From positions 186,001 to 250,000 of the forward strand of contig JAIWNI010000010.1 of assembly GCA_025331435.1 (NCBI GenBank): a DNA stretch of 64,000 bases, in the 5' to 3' direction. A program made the position numbers and the translations under genes. The notes beneath the pieces are model-generated. The model was given only the letters and a program-made list of their open reading frames with translations. It had not been told where the DNA came from and did no database searches. The DNA comes from Choanephora cucurbitarum. Its lineage: Eukaryota > Mucoromycota > Mucoromycetes > Mucorales > Choanephoraceae. Of this stretch, positions 12,887 through 25,257 are shown one piece after another; position 1 is the first letter of the stretch; each line of letters starts with the position of its first letter.

Positions 12887-13451
12887 ATAAACAGGCGTTT
12901 TGTTGCTACAGTACATCTTTCATCGTATAGCGGGGATTTCTAAATAGTATTCTCAAATGAATTCCAGACAACAGGGTTTTCTTACATGTTGAAAATAAGG
13001 GTTCTGACATATGCCATTTCTGGAAATGACTTTTGGAGTGATCATTAGATAATTTCAAAAAAAAAAGGGGTATAGAATAGACCCTGTTGATCATAACCTA
13101 TGATATGTGTGTGTTCATTTAAAATGTCTTTTTGCTGAGTGATGATCGAAAATAGTAATAAGATGTGTGTAATCATGACATTTGTCTTAAATACAAATAA
13201 CTATAGATTTACTTGGTGACTCAATAACACTTCTTTTTTAAAATGCAATAACATGCTTTTTATTTCTTTTATCATGATTCACTCTATTAAAAAAAAAACG
13301 AATGATAAACGTATTCTATTTATTGATTGGCTAAATCACCTCAAATTCGGAATTTAGAATATGTTAAAATTTTGATTATTATTTTTTTCTGCCAAATTGT
13401 CGGTGATTGTTTCCCTTTTCTTTTCTCTCTTTCTATAAAATTAAATTGATT
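12887..13451. other. Intergenic region before GATA factor
   Basis: 565 bases, AT-rich, no gene. A CTATAAAATT sequence at about 13434, 18 bases before the GATA factor ATG, is too close to be a usual TATA box and is probably leader. Confidence 0.5.
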
Positions 13452-15156
13452 ATGGCACCTATTGTATTGAAAATAAAGGGAGATAAGACATTCTCATCAT
13501 TATCAGCACTTGCATCAGAAGAAGATCTCTCTCAAGCATGGCGAGTGTGTTCTAAAGTCAGAGACTCTCTAGAACAAGGCTCTCGTCTTGAAAACCTATC
13601 ATGGAGACTATGGCATCGACAACACACAGTCACCTCATTCAAAGCACTCTCGGCAACCACAGCCAGGAAACTAAGCAACCAATCTATCCGCCCACAACCA
13701 AAACCTGAGCCACCAACCATGCATCCTCTCGAGAGCACTCAACAGGCCATCGAACCCTTACGGTTTCCTGATTCATTCTACAACAGTCAACAGAACACTC
13801 AGTTTAACATGCCTGAATTCAATCACAACGAACTGGACGATCTCTTTCATGCATTCAGTAACAGTTTTGCTATCCCTACTGCGCCTATGGACATGGCAGA
13901 TGGTTGGGATTTCGGTATACCCTCACCTACCAATCCTTATTACTCACCCTCCACTCAGGTGAAGGCACCTTCTCTTCCAGTTGAAGAGAGCAATACCAGT
14001 CCTGCCTTGCTTCATTTTGATATGATGGCACCTTCTTCTAATGAGATACCGACCAACAGTAGTAATGATGCCATGTATGTCTCAGGCTCTACCATGCCAC
14101 CACCACCCACAGCCACGTTAAGAAATAAGATTCTAGGTATTCAACAACAGAAGCAGTTCAATAGTTCTGGACAACTCTATCCTACCAACCAAACACCACC
14201 CATGTCAACTTCATCTAGTGTTTCTACTGCAGGCAGTAATCCCTCTGTTCCATTGAATTGTTTAGTGGACGATCATCCTCTGTAAGTGAATTGTTTTTAT
14301 TCATTAGGATTTTATTTTTAATCTCTCTTATGAAGGCTCAATCCACCTCATTTCAATCAACCTACACCTGTATCAGCACCCAATTCACCACCTTCTTTTG
14401 ATTCCAAATCAAACAACAGAACAGCCTCTCATCTCGATCATCAGGATAGACCTATCTGTACCAATTGTGGAGCTACCAGTACACCACTCTGGCGACGATC
14501 AGCTGAGGATGAATTGTTATGTAATGCATGTGGTTTATAGTAAGTTCATATATGGATGACTTGGATATCACCAAAAAGAAACTCATTTCTCTTTTTCAAG
14601 TCAAAAACTACATAATGCACCTAGACCAAAGACATTGAAGCCACATAATGCAAGAAAGGAAGCAAGAGATGATGAATCTTCACAACTGGTCTGTTCCAAC
14701 TGTTCTACCACCACTACACCTTTGTGGCGAAGGGATGATGAAGGTGCACCCTTGTGCAACGCATGTGGTCTTTAGTAAGTTATCTTTATACCTTAATCAA
14801 CATTTGACTTACTTTCATTTAGTCTCAAACTTCATCATGAAAGACGACCCTTATCGATGAAGACAGACATCATCAAGAAACGACAACGGTATGAAAGTAA
14901 CGTGAATTCCAGTACACCAGGTAGAAAGAACACAAAGAAATCAAAGCCTGAACCATCACCGCCAGCCAGTCGAATGGAGGAGATGTTATATCCTCAGTCC
15001 ATGTATGCAAACAACGAGTGCCTTGAATTCCCCACCCTAAGCCATTCAGACAATATCAGTGAGGATGTATCTGCTGCAGTGGCAGCTGCCTTTACTGGCT
15101 ATCCTTCATCTCATTTTACCAATCCAGACACAATGATGTCAACCAATTATTATTAA
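13452..15156 (+). CDS. GATA transcription factor with DUF1752 and two zinc fingers
   Basis: Four exons: 13452-14281, 14336-14539, 14601-14774, 14823-15156; 513 residues. The N-terminus carries the fungal DUF1752 motif ([23 protein letters not shown]) found in nitrogen-regulatory GATA factors such as AreA and Gaf1. Two C-X2-C-X17-C-X2-C fingers follow, at about 318-342 and 376-400 (both TPLWRR and CNACGLY). They are only about 33 residues apart, closer than in SREA/Urbs1 siderophore regulators, and lack the cysteine-rich spacer of those. The middle is Pro/Ser/Gln-rich, probably activating. A lysine-rich basic segment follows finger 2. It is a sequence-specific regulator of (A/T)GATA(A/G) sites; the nitrogen link is inferred from DUF1752. 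The first in-frame ATG was taken as start. Confidence 0.93.
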
Positions 15157-15285
15157 CTTCATCTACTTTCTTTTTTTGCATTCTTATCTAATTCTTGTAT
15201 TATATATACTCTCTATCTCTTATGTATACATCCCCCCCCCCTCTTTTTTTAGACATCTTAATACAAGTTTCTCTTTTTTTCCTCA

Positions 15286-16248
15286 TTATTTATTTTCAAG
15301 AAGAGATAAAGGTATGATTTGATTGTGAATCAATGCATATTTCATCTTAGCCTTGAATTCTATAAATTTAACTTCAAAATCCATGACAGACAGTTTAGGT
15401 TCATGTGTGATCCAGAATTGATTGAACTGATAGAATAGATAACAATAGGCATCTTGAAATGTTGTCAAGACAGGTCCATACTGAAACAGATAGAGTTGAA
15501 GTTGCTTTGATTCAAGTAGCTGATAGGCAAATTGAGTGAGATTGATACCCACAATAGCATAGGGATACCAATAGACAGGATGAGCACTGTGTTGAAGGAT
15601 AGAGTGTGCATAGGCAGGATAATGTACACTAAAGTACACAAGATCATCTAAGCCCTGAAGACCCATGCCTCTGAAATCAGTAGCAGGATCATTCCCTTGA
15701 AATCCAAGATCAACCCATTGTTTAGTCAATCGATGCTCCAATGGCTCATTGGGTTTCATGGCTGACCAGAGCTATCTCTCTCTATTTAGTTTTTTTTTAA
15801 AAAATAAATAAATAAATAAACTTACTGACAAAAGTAATGTTTCATGCTCTGGATTGGTTGAATCATACTTGGTTCGAGTACGTTCTTCTACTGTATTCAA
15901 GAGTTGATTGGATTGATAGATACGCTGAAGACTGTATTCAAGTGCCTGTGCAGCAGAGGATTGAGTAGATGAAAAGAGTTTTTTATGGCAGAGTGTCTCA
16001 AAGACAGTGGTGAGAGGTTGGTCTGATGTCAGTTGCATTCGTTCTTCTCTCAGTTGGCTTGAATAGAGAATGGATTGGTCAATACGATAGATGATGGTAG
16101 GATTGGGTCTATCTGATAGTTGACATAAACGATAGATTTCAGTGGTGCCTGTTGTTAGATAAGTGATGTATTTTAAGCCTTTGTAGATAGCCAATAAGAT
16201 AGGCGAATGATAAATCCTATTGAATAAGATCCATAGAATCCAGTTCAT
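15286..16248 (-). CDS. ELMO-domain protein (ELMOD / CED-12 family)
   Basis: Minus strand exons 16248-15826 and 15771-15286; 302 residues, the usual ELMOD1-3 size. The ELMO core is recognised from LWSAMKPNEP, KQWVDLGFQGNDPATDFRGMGLQGL and a later hydrophobic helix GINLTQFAYQLL. In animals ELMOD proteins are GTPase-activating proteins for Arf/Arl GTPases, with the Arg of the WXXLGFQG-DP-TDFRG block as key residue, present here. Splicing joins a phase-0 donor at 15825 to an acceptor at 15772 and produces LLLSLWSAMKP; without the intron the frame closes. Residues 1-30 are hydrophobic and could associate with membrane. Divergent from the next gene with only 70 bp between start codons. Confidence 0.9.
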
Positions 16249-16318
16249 TTTTTTTTATAAGAGAAAAAAATAGTAGAGCGGTTCATCAAATCTATTTTTC
16301 TTTTTCTTTCTATAAACT
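16249..16318. promoter_or_regulatory. Very short bidirectional promoter (ELMOD / UIM protein)
   Basis: Only 70 bp separate two opposed start codons. The sequence is A/T-rich with an A-run and a CT-rich run. Both genes must share control elements or place them in each other's coding DNA. Inferred from position. Confidence 0.55.
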
Positions 16319-17029
16319 ATGGTCAAAAAGAAACCTCAGACACTTCAAGAGTTATTTCAAAAAGCAGCTAAACGATCCACACCAGACGATCAAGAAGAAA
16401 AAGAGTTACAGAAAGCACTTGAACTAAGCCAAAAGGAACATGTGAATGAACAAAGACGATTACTAGCACAGTTCTTTCAAGTGAGTCAACCTACAACTGA
16501 AGAAGATGACCAATCAGAGCACATCAAACAAGAAGAAAAAGAACCATTATTGGAAATAGCTGATTTATCTGCTTTTCTAAATGCATCGGATACGGAAGAA
16601 GAAATAGTAGACAATCTATCTGAATTCCTACCACCTACCTCTTCTATTCTAATTGATGATGATGATGTAGTAAGTATAAAAAGTACAAAGTAAATCAACA
16701 TATAAAATCTCATATATAAAAATAAGCCATTTGCCAAAGAAAGATTAGATTGGCAAGGAGATGCAACAGTGATATCAGACTCAGACTGCAGTGTCATTGA
16801 TCTTGTTGATCCTGACAACAGTAGTAAACCCAATGATGATGATGGTTATCTATCACCCTTAGAAGGCTTTACCAACATTAAAGAAAACAGAGAAGATGCT
16901 CAATTTAACCCATTCTTTCAACAGTTAGAACAAAAGACAACCAAGAGAAAACGAACAACTAAAAAGAAGAAGCCTGCCTATAGATCCAAATGGTATTTTG
17001 TGAATAAGAGAAAACGAAAGAAGAATTAG
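16319..17029 (+). CDS. Small acidic protein with ubiquitin-interacting and SUMO-interacting-like motifs
   Basis: Two exons, 16319-16669 and 16727-17029; 217 residues. No full-length family recognised. Residues about 25-40 (QEEKELQKALELSQKEH) fit the ubiquitin-interacting motif pattern of an acidic stretch, then Leu-x2-Ala-Leu-x-Leu-Ser-x2-Glu. Two hydrophobic-acidic patches, SSILIDDDDVV ending exon 1 and SDCSVIDLVDPD in exon 2, look like SUMO-interacting motifs. The C-terminus is strongly basic (KRKRTTKKKK and NKRKRKKN), consistent with nuclear localisation. The motif set suggests a nuclear reader of ubiquitin/SUMO marks, similar in logic to RAP80, but this is inference from short motifs. The intron is inferred because exon 1 otherwise ends six codons later. 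Confidence 0.75.
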
Positions 17030-17488
17030 GAAGGATGATTATAGACAAATTAACTTGGCGTATTTATTAAAAAGAGAGAGAGAGAGAGAGAGGATAATAA
17101 CAAACATACAACTTTGCATTTCACTATAAAAAAGGTTAAATTCGAATTTACTAACAAAAAGAAAACAATCAATATTGTGTTGCCCCTTGCCTTTTCTCCT
17201 TAATTTCTTTATGTATGATTTTCCCTTTTCTTTTTTAGAGAAAGAAAAAAAAAAGAAATTCTGTTTGATAGTGTCTGTTGTATATAGATGATAATGATAC
17301 TATCCTTAAAGACTTTATTCCATTTTAAAGATAATCATCATCATAATAAAAACAGAGTCCCCTATCTCCTCATTTTCCCCACCCCCCTTTTTTTTTTCTC
17401 TTTTTAGAACATCATAGTGTATATAACATGTATTATTTTATTTTGTTTATTTTCACTCTTTTCTTTCACTCTCTCTACTATTATTATT
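17030..17488. other. Intergenic region before APSES gene
   Basis: About 460 bases with a (GA)n run at about 17072-17092, several A/T homopolymers and a C8/T9 block near 17380-17398. A GTATATAAC sequence near 17418 could be a TATA element about 70 bp before the start codon. No gene. Confidence 0.5.
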
Positions 17489-18683
17489 ATGATTGAAAAC
17501 AAAAAGAATTTGACAGACAATGATAGCTTAATGTATCGCCCATTTCAAACAGATCAATATACGATCACTAGAGATCATTATTCTACCTCACTTGATCCTC
17601 GAGGTTACATTCCTGGTAAATTACATATGATTCAGGTAGAGAGACAGTTAGACTGACTATTGAATTTAGTCTATGAATATGTGATCAATAATGCACCTGT
17701 CATGTGGGATAGAGAGACAGGTAAAAAGAGAAGAGAGCAAAATGAAATCACAGGGGATTGACAGATTTCAACAGGATATGTTCATTTCACGGGTATTTGG
17801 AAGGCATTAGGCAATTCAAAGTCTGATATTGTCAAGATGGTTGATTCTAATCCTGAATTGGGTACAAAAAAGATTCGAGGAGGATTCCTTCGAATTCAAG
17901 GTACATGGTAAGTCTATTATTCAATCTCTTTTATTCCCTATTGACACTTATAACAGGATTCCTTATGATTATGCACATTTACTCTGTAAGAGAACAGCAT
18001 GGCATATTCGACATGAACTGGTACCTATCTTTGGCCCTAAATTCCCTATGGAAGCATTGGATCCAGAGCATCAGGATTATGGATGTCTCTTACTTCAGCC
18101 CAAATCCAATCCAAACCATCAAAAGAAGAGTAACACAACCATGCGACAGAAACCCTATGTTAAACAACAGCGCCAATCATCTGTCTGTCAGAAACGTAAA
18201 CGATCTGAGCCATCCAAGAAGAAAAAGAAGCCAAAACACGATACCATGTCACTCAATCGTCTACTGAATCAATCCAAGCAAGAAGACACGGATGATGATA
18301 TGATGACCCTCTCAGACGCATCTTCCTTATCCTCTCTTGACTCACCCACCACCACTCCCTCTCCGACATTCCGAGTCGTCCAGACATACCCACCCCATCA
18401 TGAAGAAAGTTGGCCCAAAGGCTTCTGTCAAGACAGTCCTCTCTTACCTCCCATTCAACAAAACCCTTCTCAGCATTATGCATTACCTTCCATTAAACAG
18501 TCTACAGACACCTGGCCTGCACAACATGTTGCTCAGGACATCATCGATACCATCAGCGCCACCATCCTCCTACAGAGACTCTCACAGGATAATGGTGAGA
18601 GACCTTTTCGGCCAATGGAATCCTCTGTCATTCCCTCCAAAGTCATTGTGGGTCATCAAGAATTCACCATTTGTTGGGATTAA
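17489..18683 (+). CDS. APSES / KilA-N-type DNA-binding protein
   Basis: Exons 17489-17615, 17670-17720, 17775-17907, 17957-18683; 345 residues. The N-terminal half is an APSES-type helix-turn-helix domain: YEYVINNAPVMWDRETGYV, HFTGIWKALGNSK, then IRGGFLRIQGTWIPYDYA, the motif where APSES domains contact DNA. The family controls cell cycle (Mbp1/Swi6), morphogenesis (StuA, Efg1) and stress repression (Xbp1); the lack of ankyrin repeats argues for an Xbp1/StuA-like rather than an MBF subunit. After the domain comes a Lys/Arg-rich segment (RKRSEPSKKKKKPKH), a likely nuclear signal, then a Ser/Pro-rich tail. The first donor was placed at 17616 because the later GT at 17636 cannot be joined in frame; this gives IPVYEYV. 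The long 3' frame was used to fix the last exon. Confidence 0.85.
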
Positions 18684-18794
18684 AACGTTTTTATTATTTA
18701 TTTATTTATTTATTTTGCTACTTTTTCATACCAGAACAACATACGCGCGCGTATTTCACAAAAAAAAAAAAAAAAGATAGTTTGCATACTTCAT

Positions 18795-18900
18795 CCCCCC
18801 CCCCCCTTCTTTTTTTTTTTCTTTTTTTAAAAAAAAAATCTGTAATATCATTTTATGCTCTTATTCCCCCCCCCCCCCCTTCTTTTTTCTTGCTTCTGGC
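18795..18900. repeat. Tandem pair of poly-C/poly-T blocks
   Basis: Two successive C-run followed by T-run units: C12 then CTTCTTTTTT-like at 18795-18828, and C14 then TTCTTTTTT at 18866-18889. They follow a poly-A tract at about 18760-18774. Length is prone to sequencing error. Confidence 0.6.
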
Positions 18901-20639
18901 GCCAAAAAAAAAAGAAAAACGATCTTTTCTCGAGAAAATAAACAATGTTTAACATGTATAGATTAAACTTTATCCAAGTACACATGATAAACTATGAATG
19001 GAGCACTTTTGATTGGTCAGAACTCAATTTTCATTCTCTCCTGAATATTTTTTTTTTCCTCGATGCCACTCATCCTAGCTTATTTACTTTAACTATATAG
19101 AGAATTCACCTATTCGGAATAAGGAGAAAGTTGTTTATTTAAGGTTTGTAGCACTTTTTCGTATCCGGAGTTGCTTTTCGACACAAATATGTGCAGCTAT
19201 TCTTGTTTATTGAAGATCAGAAAAAAGAGTAGGATCGTTTGTTTTCTTTTTTCTAAAAAAAAACCGTACGTACCTTAAGATGATCAAAAGAAAACAAACA
19301 ACAGGAAGGCATTTCGTTGATTATCTGCTGACTGGGCTGTCTATTTCTCGAGAAAAAAGGGAAATGCGCTCCGAGTTTAAATAGTCTCGGTATCGAAGCT
19401 TTACTTTGAGTGGATGTCGATCTTCTCTAATGAGTCAATGAAGAATTCATCCTATTGAAACAAGTGCTTTTAGTAGCACTATTTTTTAGAAGAGGGGGGA
19501 ATACGTTTAAGGAGGGGGGAGAGATAGTTCAGTTACTGCTGAGGTTGATGTCAGAAATAGTCAACAGATTGAAACAAAACTCAACCCTGGGTGATACACA
19601 TGAAGAAAAACTTGTTTTACACCCATTTCCGGAAATTACGATGTAGTTCCCTTTAGTGAACCCAAGCCATAAGTAAGGTTGATTTAGAAGGGCTGGGAAT
19701 TCCGTCTCATTTGATATGGAGCATTTCTTTTCTTTATGGTCAGAGTTCATTGATGAACTAGGAAGAGAGTTTCTTTGAGGCTTGACGAGTGAAACGTGTC
19801 ATTACAGTAGCTTAAGCTAAATGAGTGTTGCAACCACACAATTCAAAGCTCCTCTCTCTTTTCTTTACAGATTCTTCATTGGATGTTGATCTTGATGACC
19901 AAAAGATAGTTTTCAAAATACAATGATTGCATACTAAGCTCAAATGAACTGTCTATGTTAAATAAAACCATTGGCATTGGGAAGAATGGATAGGTGTTGT
20001 CAACACTACAAAGCAAAGTATGAGTTGGCCAAGTTATCTTTTGGATAAAGAAGTTTGGATGTCATGTTCTAAAGAAAAAGAGAAAACTTGTCCCTACTCT
20101 AATCAGGAAGATGTTGTATGTAGCACAAGAAAATATACGCATGTCTTTCACAGATTAACCAAGTTGACTTTGAACATATCTTTGAAAAGTGATTTTGATG
20201 TCACTAAAACATCAATAGGATACTGCTGATTTGACTGAAAAAAAAGGGGTCAGAGAACCTGTCCAATACTCACATACAAACAGTACTCTGTTTTACATGA
20301 TAGACACTGAGAGGTTTGGGAAAATGAGTGTATGTTTAGCAAAGAACCAAGATGCAGGTTATGACTTGCCTGTAAAGGCTCAAAAGATAATAAGAAAGAT
20401 GGAAAAAAGCTAAAGTCAACAAGCGTCCTTCTAGACCGGTGCTTTGAGATGAAGTGTATGATATCTTTGTTCGTTGTTAAAAGCGAACCCAAAAAAAACA
20501 GGGACTCAAGGATTCCACTATTATGCTCAGTTTTTTGAGAAATAGAGTGTTCATAAGGTCAAAATGTATTGTTCTGGGCATCATTATCTTACACTGTAAA
20601 ACTTAGTTGGAGACTGGCATGTGTCATCTACTTAAAAAA

Positions 20640-20850
20640 AAAAAAAGAGGACATCAGTTCCTGAGGCTGTCAGCTTTATTGGACTCTCTGATGCTGATAT
20701 CCAATGGCAGTATCTTGGTTACATCCCGCCAGATGATAACCACTTTTCTTCCTGATGTTTTAGAATAGAAAAGGAGAGAGAGAGAGCTGTTATACACACG
20801 TAAAGGTAAAGCCTTGAAAAATACAATCAAAGCAGCAGAAATTGAAGGTG
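20640..20850 (+). pseudogene. Possible remnant of a decayed coding sequence
   Basis: One frame from about 20642 reads 38 codons (includes PEAVSFIGLSDADIQWQYLG and IPPDDN) to a TGA at 20753. A second short piece near 20795-20850 reads LLYTRKGKALKNTIKAAEIE and ends at a GTGAGC donor-like site. Composition is protein-like, but the two pieces are not joined by a convincing intron and I recognise no family. It could be a relic of a mobile element or chance. Confidence 0.2.
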
Positions 20851-22810
20851 AGCTTATTCTATCAGTTATACTTAAAGTTTGCTTGTTGGCAAGTTAGGTC
20901 AATAATAGAAAATGTTGTCTTTTCAATATCCTTTTTTTTTTTTAGTTGAATGACATTGGTTTTGTTAATGTCTGGTTTGCATACGGTTCATTGATTGGAA
21001 TTCTGACACAAAACCCTTAGGATCTATAGGACGCTTAAGAGACTCACTATTGAATCAGTAAGCAGTACTGAAATACACATGATGAGCAGCAAAGTACAAA
21101 GATGACTTGTTGATGATGGAAAACAAAGATGCCAGATCAAGCCAACTGATTTTCGACACCTACAGAATGCCACTACTGTTGAATGAACAAGATGCTTTTG
21201 AAATAAACTATCCTTGTTGTAAAGCCAAAATGTATTCATTAAAGGTATCTAAAACATTGCAAGATATATGAGGCATTTGTTACAAGATGAATGAAGCAAG
21301 CATCTGAATGATTTATTAAGCATATCTATTAAGTAAACTCAAATGTATCTCTCTCTTCTTTCTCTTTTCTTGACACAGTAATGTTTAGCTTGAATTGAAC
21401 TATAGCTACACTTAAGCCTTCACTGCTATTATAACTAGTGTTTGTTCGAGATCACCATAACATAATCAATATTCCATCACTTTTATCTTGGCAAACAATG
21501 CTTACAAAGCACAAGTTGAATAACAAGCTTTTGAAGTGTCCTGTCTCTCTCTCTGCTTTCAATCATTTGTGGTTCCTTCCTTTCCCTTTCAAACAAAAGC
21601 ATGGTTTGTACTACTTTGATTGTATCAAAGAAAACAGTTGAAACTGCAATCAGATACGTGTTTGCTTCCAAAGATAAGCTTTTTCTTCTACTCTACTGGA
21701 TTTTCTCTATCTTTTTGGTGCACTGTGGATAGTGTCGATCTTTCAACTCGTTGAGCGTCAATAGGAAAGTATATCAGGTCAATCACTTTTCATGTACAGA
21801 AATAATGCTCAGGAAGAAGCGATTGAATGACTTCAGTGTGCTTTTCAAAGATAATAAATCACATGGTTTGATAACAAACAAAACAGCCCTAACTCAGCCA
21901 TAATAGTAGCTCATATGGGTGTAGGCTATGCCCTAAAACAGCATTCTATCTTAGACACACCGGTAAAGAAAGAAGGCTATATGGGGGGCTCTATTGACTT
22001 TATGTGATCATCATTACACCTTGGGTTTCGATCTAACATCTGTTCTGATCTAGTGTCCTCCAAACAAAACAACAGCTAAGATAGAATTGAAACTCTAAAA
22101 GAAACACATTGATTTCATGGCTTACTACAGCATCACTGTTCCCAGAAAACTGATAGATGGCTATGTATATCTTTCTTTTCAAAGACTACTTTAAATACGA
22201 TAATGCACCAACAAATGACTATATCATACTTGTTTCAAAAGTATTCCTAAAACATGTTTTATGGTCCATTTGACAGGAATGTTATGCTTACAAGTCATAT
22301 GGATTGTATTCACCTTTTACAAGTCCGATGTCAGCTCTTTTTTTCTTTTCTTTTATACGTGGACGATCCTAACTCTAAACAACAGTTGTCTATCACTGAG
22401 AAAACGTCATCTGTGGATTGGTGTAACAATAAAGAGAGAAAAATGGGTCGTGAGAAACTTATTTGATTCGTGTAGGTTTAAAATGTGGGGTAAGAAACTT
22501 AAAATAAGTGACAATCACACTTCAACCAACAAAGTATATCAAAGATAACTAAATGACATATTTCTACTTCCTTTATAACTGAAACGCGAATCAGCATTTT
22601 ATATGCGCTCTTCAATCTTGAAACCAACCAAACAGAGAGAAAAAAGGATAACCGGAGATTAACAACCCTCTTTCTCATTGTCATAGGACTTTGTGTGACA
22701 ACAATGATGTTCGCATAAACATTTTAAGCCATGACCGCATTTATATGATTTCCTTGCTTTTTTTTTTCTCATTCTTTTTTCTTTTTTTTTTCTTCCATTA
22801 CCTTACAGCA

Positions 22811-25230
22811 ATGATAAAAACCCCAACTGGATTGATTTCACCCGATAGCTCACCTAGAGATGAAAAAGCAAGCTTACCTATCAACGAACCTAGTGGAGGA
22901 GAGACATTTAAGTTTCAAGACAAACTACCTAAATTACCTATTCCGGAACTAGAGAGTACTGCACAAAAGTATTTGTCTGTTCTCAAGCCATTGCAGGTAA
23001 TGTTATCAAGTGATGGAAACAAGTGTTTAATAAAGACTCATCGTTTCCTTTCTTTCAGTCACCTAAAGAACATGAAGAGACAACACTTGCTGTACAAGAA
23101 TTCTTGAATCAAGAAGGTCCTCTACTTCAAGCCAAATTACAGACATATGCTACCGATAAATCATCTTACATTGAAGAGTTCTGGTAACTATGAGAATTCG
23201 GTTGAGTAAGACGTGTTACTGAATGACAAATCATTTTAGGTATGACTCTTACCTACGCTACACAGATCCTGTTGTTCTCAATCTAAATCCATTCTTCTTG
23301 CTCGAAGACGACCCTACACCATTGAGAAACGATCAAGTCGTCCGTACTTCCTCCCTCATCTTCTCTACTGTCAAGTTCATTGAGGCCTTACGCAACAAGA
23401 CATTAGAGCCCGACGTATTCAGAGGCACTCCACTCTGTATGTCACAATTTTCCCGATTGTTTGGTACTGCACGTGTGCCTAGTCAAAATGGGTGTTACAT
23501 CGCACCAGCAGATGATGCACGCCACATTGTTGTGATGGCACGCTCTCAATTCTACCATTTTGATGTACTTGACGAACATGGCAATGGTCTCCTTAAAGAA
23601 AAAGACATTGCTGCCAACCTAAAAGCCATCCTGAAGGATGCTGCCAACACACCTGTCGAGGCCCTTTCTCAACATGCAATGGGCGTCTTGACAACTGAAA
23701 ATCGTCTGAATTGGGCTCGATTGAGAGATGAATTGAATTCAGATCAGACAAATGCAGACAGTTTGCGTGTGGTGGATACGGCTTTATTTATCGTCTGTCT
23801 TGATCATGAAGAGCCTAAAGATGCTGATGAATTGAGTACCAATATGTTATGTGGTACATATCGCCTTGTGGATGGTATGCAAGTGGGTACATGTACCAAT
23901 CGTTGGTATGATAAACTTCAGGTAAAAAAAAAAATGAAATGAAATGAATCTATGCCTATGCTCATTCTTTTATAGATCATTGTCTGTAAAAATGGTAATG
24001 CAGGTATTAATTTTGAGCACACAGGTGTAGATGGACATACAGTACTTCGCTTTGTATCTGATATCTATACCGAGACGATTCTTCGTTTTGCAAAAACAAT
24101 CAACAGTCAGACCAAGTCTATTTTCCATTCCTATCAACGCGAACAGACCCACCTTAACAAACAATCCATTGATATCAACCCGCGCAAGATTGAATGGAAT
24201 TTAACCGAGTCACTTCGCTTGGGTATTCGATTTGCTGAGACTCGACTGAGCGACTTGATATTACAGAATGAAGTCAAGGTGCTAGAATTCAGAAAATACG
24301 GTAAATACTTTATCACTGACATGAAAATGAGTCCAGATGCATTTGTTCAGGTAAAAAAATAGATCTTTTTTTAAAAAAAAAAAAGTGTGAATAACACATC
24401 ACATTAGATGGCCTTTCAAGCTGCTTATTATGGTCTTTATGGCAAAAATGAATGTACATATGAACCTGCTATGACAAAGACCTTCTTGCATGGTCGTACA
24501 GAAGCTATTCGAAGTGTATCTGAAGAATCTGTTCATTTTGTCAAGACGTTCTATTCGAAAAAGGCCACAAGTCATGAGAAGCTACAGGCGTTGAGATCGG
24601 CTCTTAAGCATCATAGCAAATTGACAAAAGAATGCTCCATGGGGTTAGGTCAAGACCGTCATTTGTATGCACTTGATTGTTTGTGGGAACGTCTCTATCC
24701 CGATCAAAAGAAACCTCGTATATTTACTGATAGTGGATGGAAAACGCTTAACCATACTGTCATCAGCACTTCCAACTGTGGTAATCCTGCTTTAAGATTG
24801 TTTGGTTTTGGTCCAGTGGTATCCAATGGATTTGGTATAGGTTACATTATTAAAGAAGATGGTATTGCTGTAAGTTAACACACTCTCAAAAAAAAACAAT
24901 GTCTAAGCTTATTATTATTAGTTTGTTGCATCGTCAAAACATAGACAAACACAACGTTATTTAGATACTCTTAAACAATATTTGACTGATGTGCAAGGTT
25001 TACTCTTGAAAGAAAAATACCCTACAGGTCTTTCTCAACGTCAGCGTGTGCTTGAGCTACAAGAAGCAGCAGAGCAAGCGAATGATGGATACAGTTATTT
25101 TGATAATGGTGATTCACAAAAGACTGAAAATAGTGGAAATGAATCTGATGTCTCCAGTATGGGCAGTCATTCATCAACACAACGCAAAAAAGTAGGCAAA
25201 CGCCTTGTCTTGCATGAGATGGACATGTAA
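22811..25230 (+). CDS. Carnitine O-acetyltransferase (YAT1/FacC-type)
   Basis: Six exons: 22811-22996, 23059-23183, 23240-23921, 23976-24350, 24408-24869, 24922-25230; 712 residues (yeast Yat1 is 687). It transfers acetyl groups between CoA and carnitine so that acetyl units from fatty acids, acetate or ethanol reach mitochondria. The choline/carnitine acyltransferase fold is clear: N-terminal LPKLPIPELESTAQKYL, the substrate region TARVPSQNGCY, the catalytic histidine in INFEHTGVDGHTVLRF (His346, followed by Asp), and the C-terminal STSNCGNPALRLFGFGPVV. No peroxisomal PTS1 (it ends EMDM) and no obvious mitochondrial presequence, so a cytosolic or outer-membrane form as for Yat1/Yat2/FacC is inferred. 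The last about 60 residues are a Ser/Asp-rich extension. Confidence 0.93.
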
Positions 25231-25257
25231 TAATAAAGAGAATATTTATTGGGTAAA

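Larger units (their letters stand above)
18684..22810. other. 4.1-kb gene-poor region
   Basis: No intact gene. Directly after the APSES stop are two similar C-run plus T-run blocks (C12 at 18795-18806, C14 at 18866-18879). From 19.4 to 22.7 kb there are only short frames under about 95 codons. A short coding-like trace lies around 20640-20850 (listed separately). No tRNA, inverted terminal pair or satellite was seen by eye. The last 70 bases are T-rich and lead to the next gene. Confidence 0.5.

Noticed and set aside
18920..19360. TTTCTCGAGAAA palindromes near 18927 and 19345 as heat-shock or Zn-cluster sites
   Set aside because: The half-site spacing does not fit a heat-shock element and no gene start lies close by; a 12-bp palindrome occurring twice in AT-rich DNA is weak evidence.
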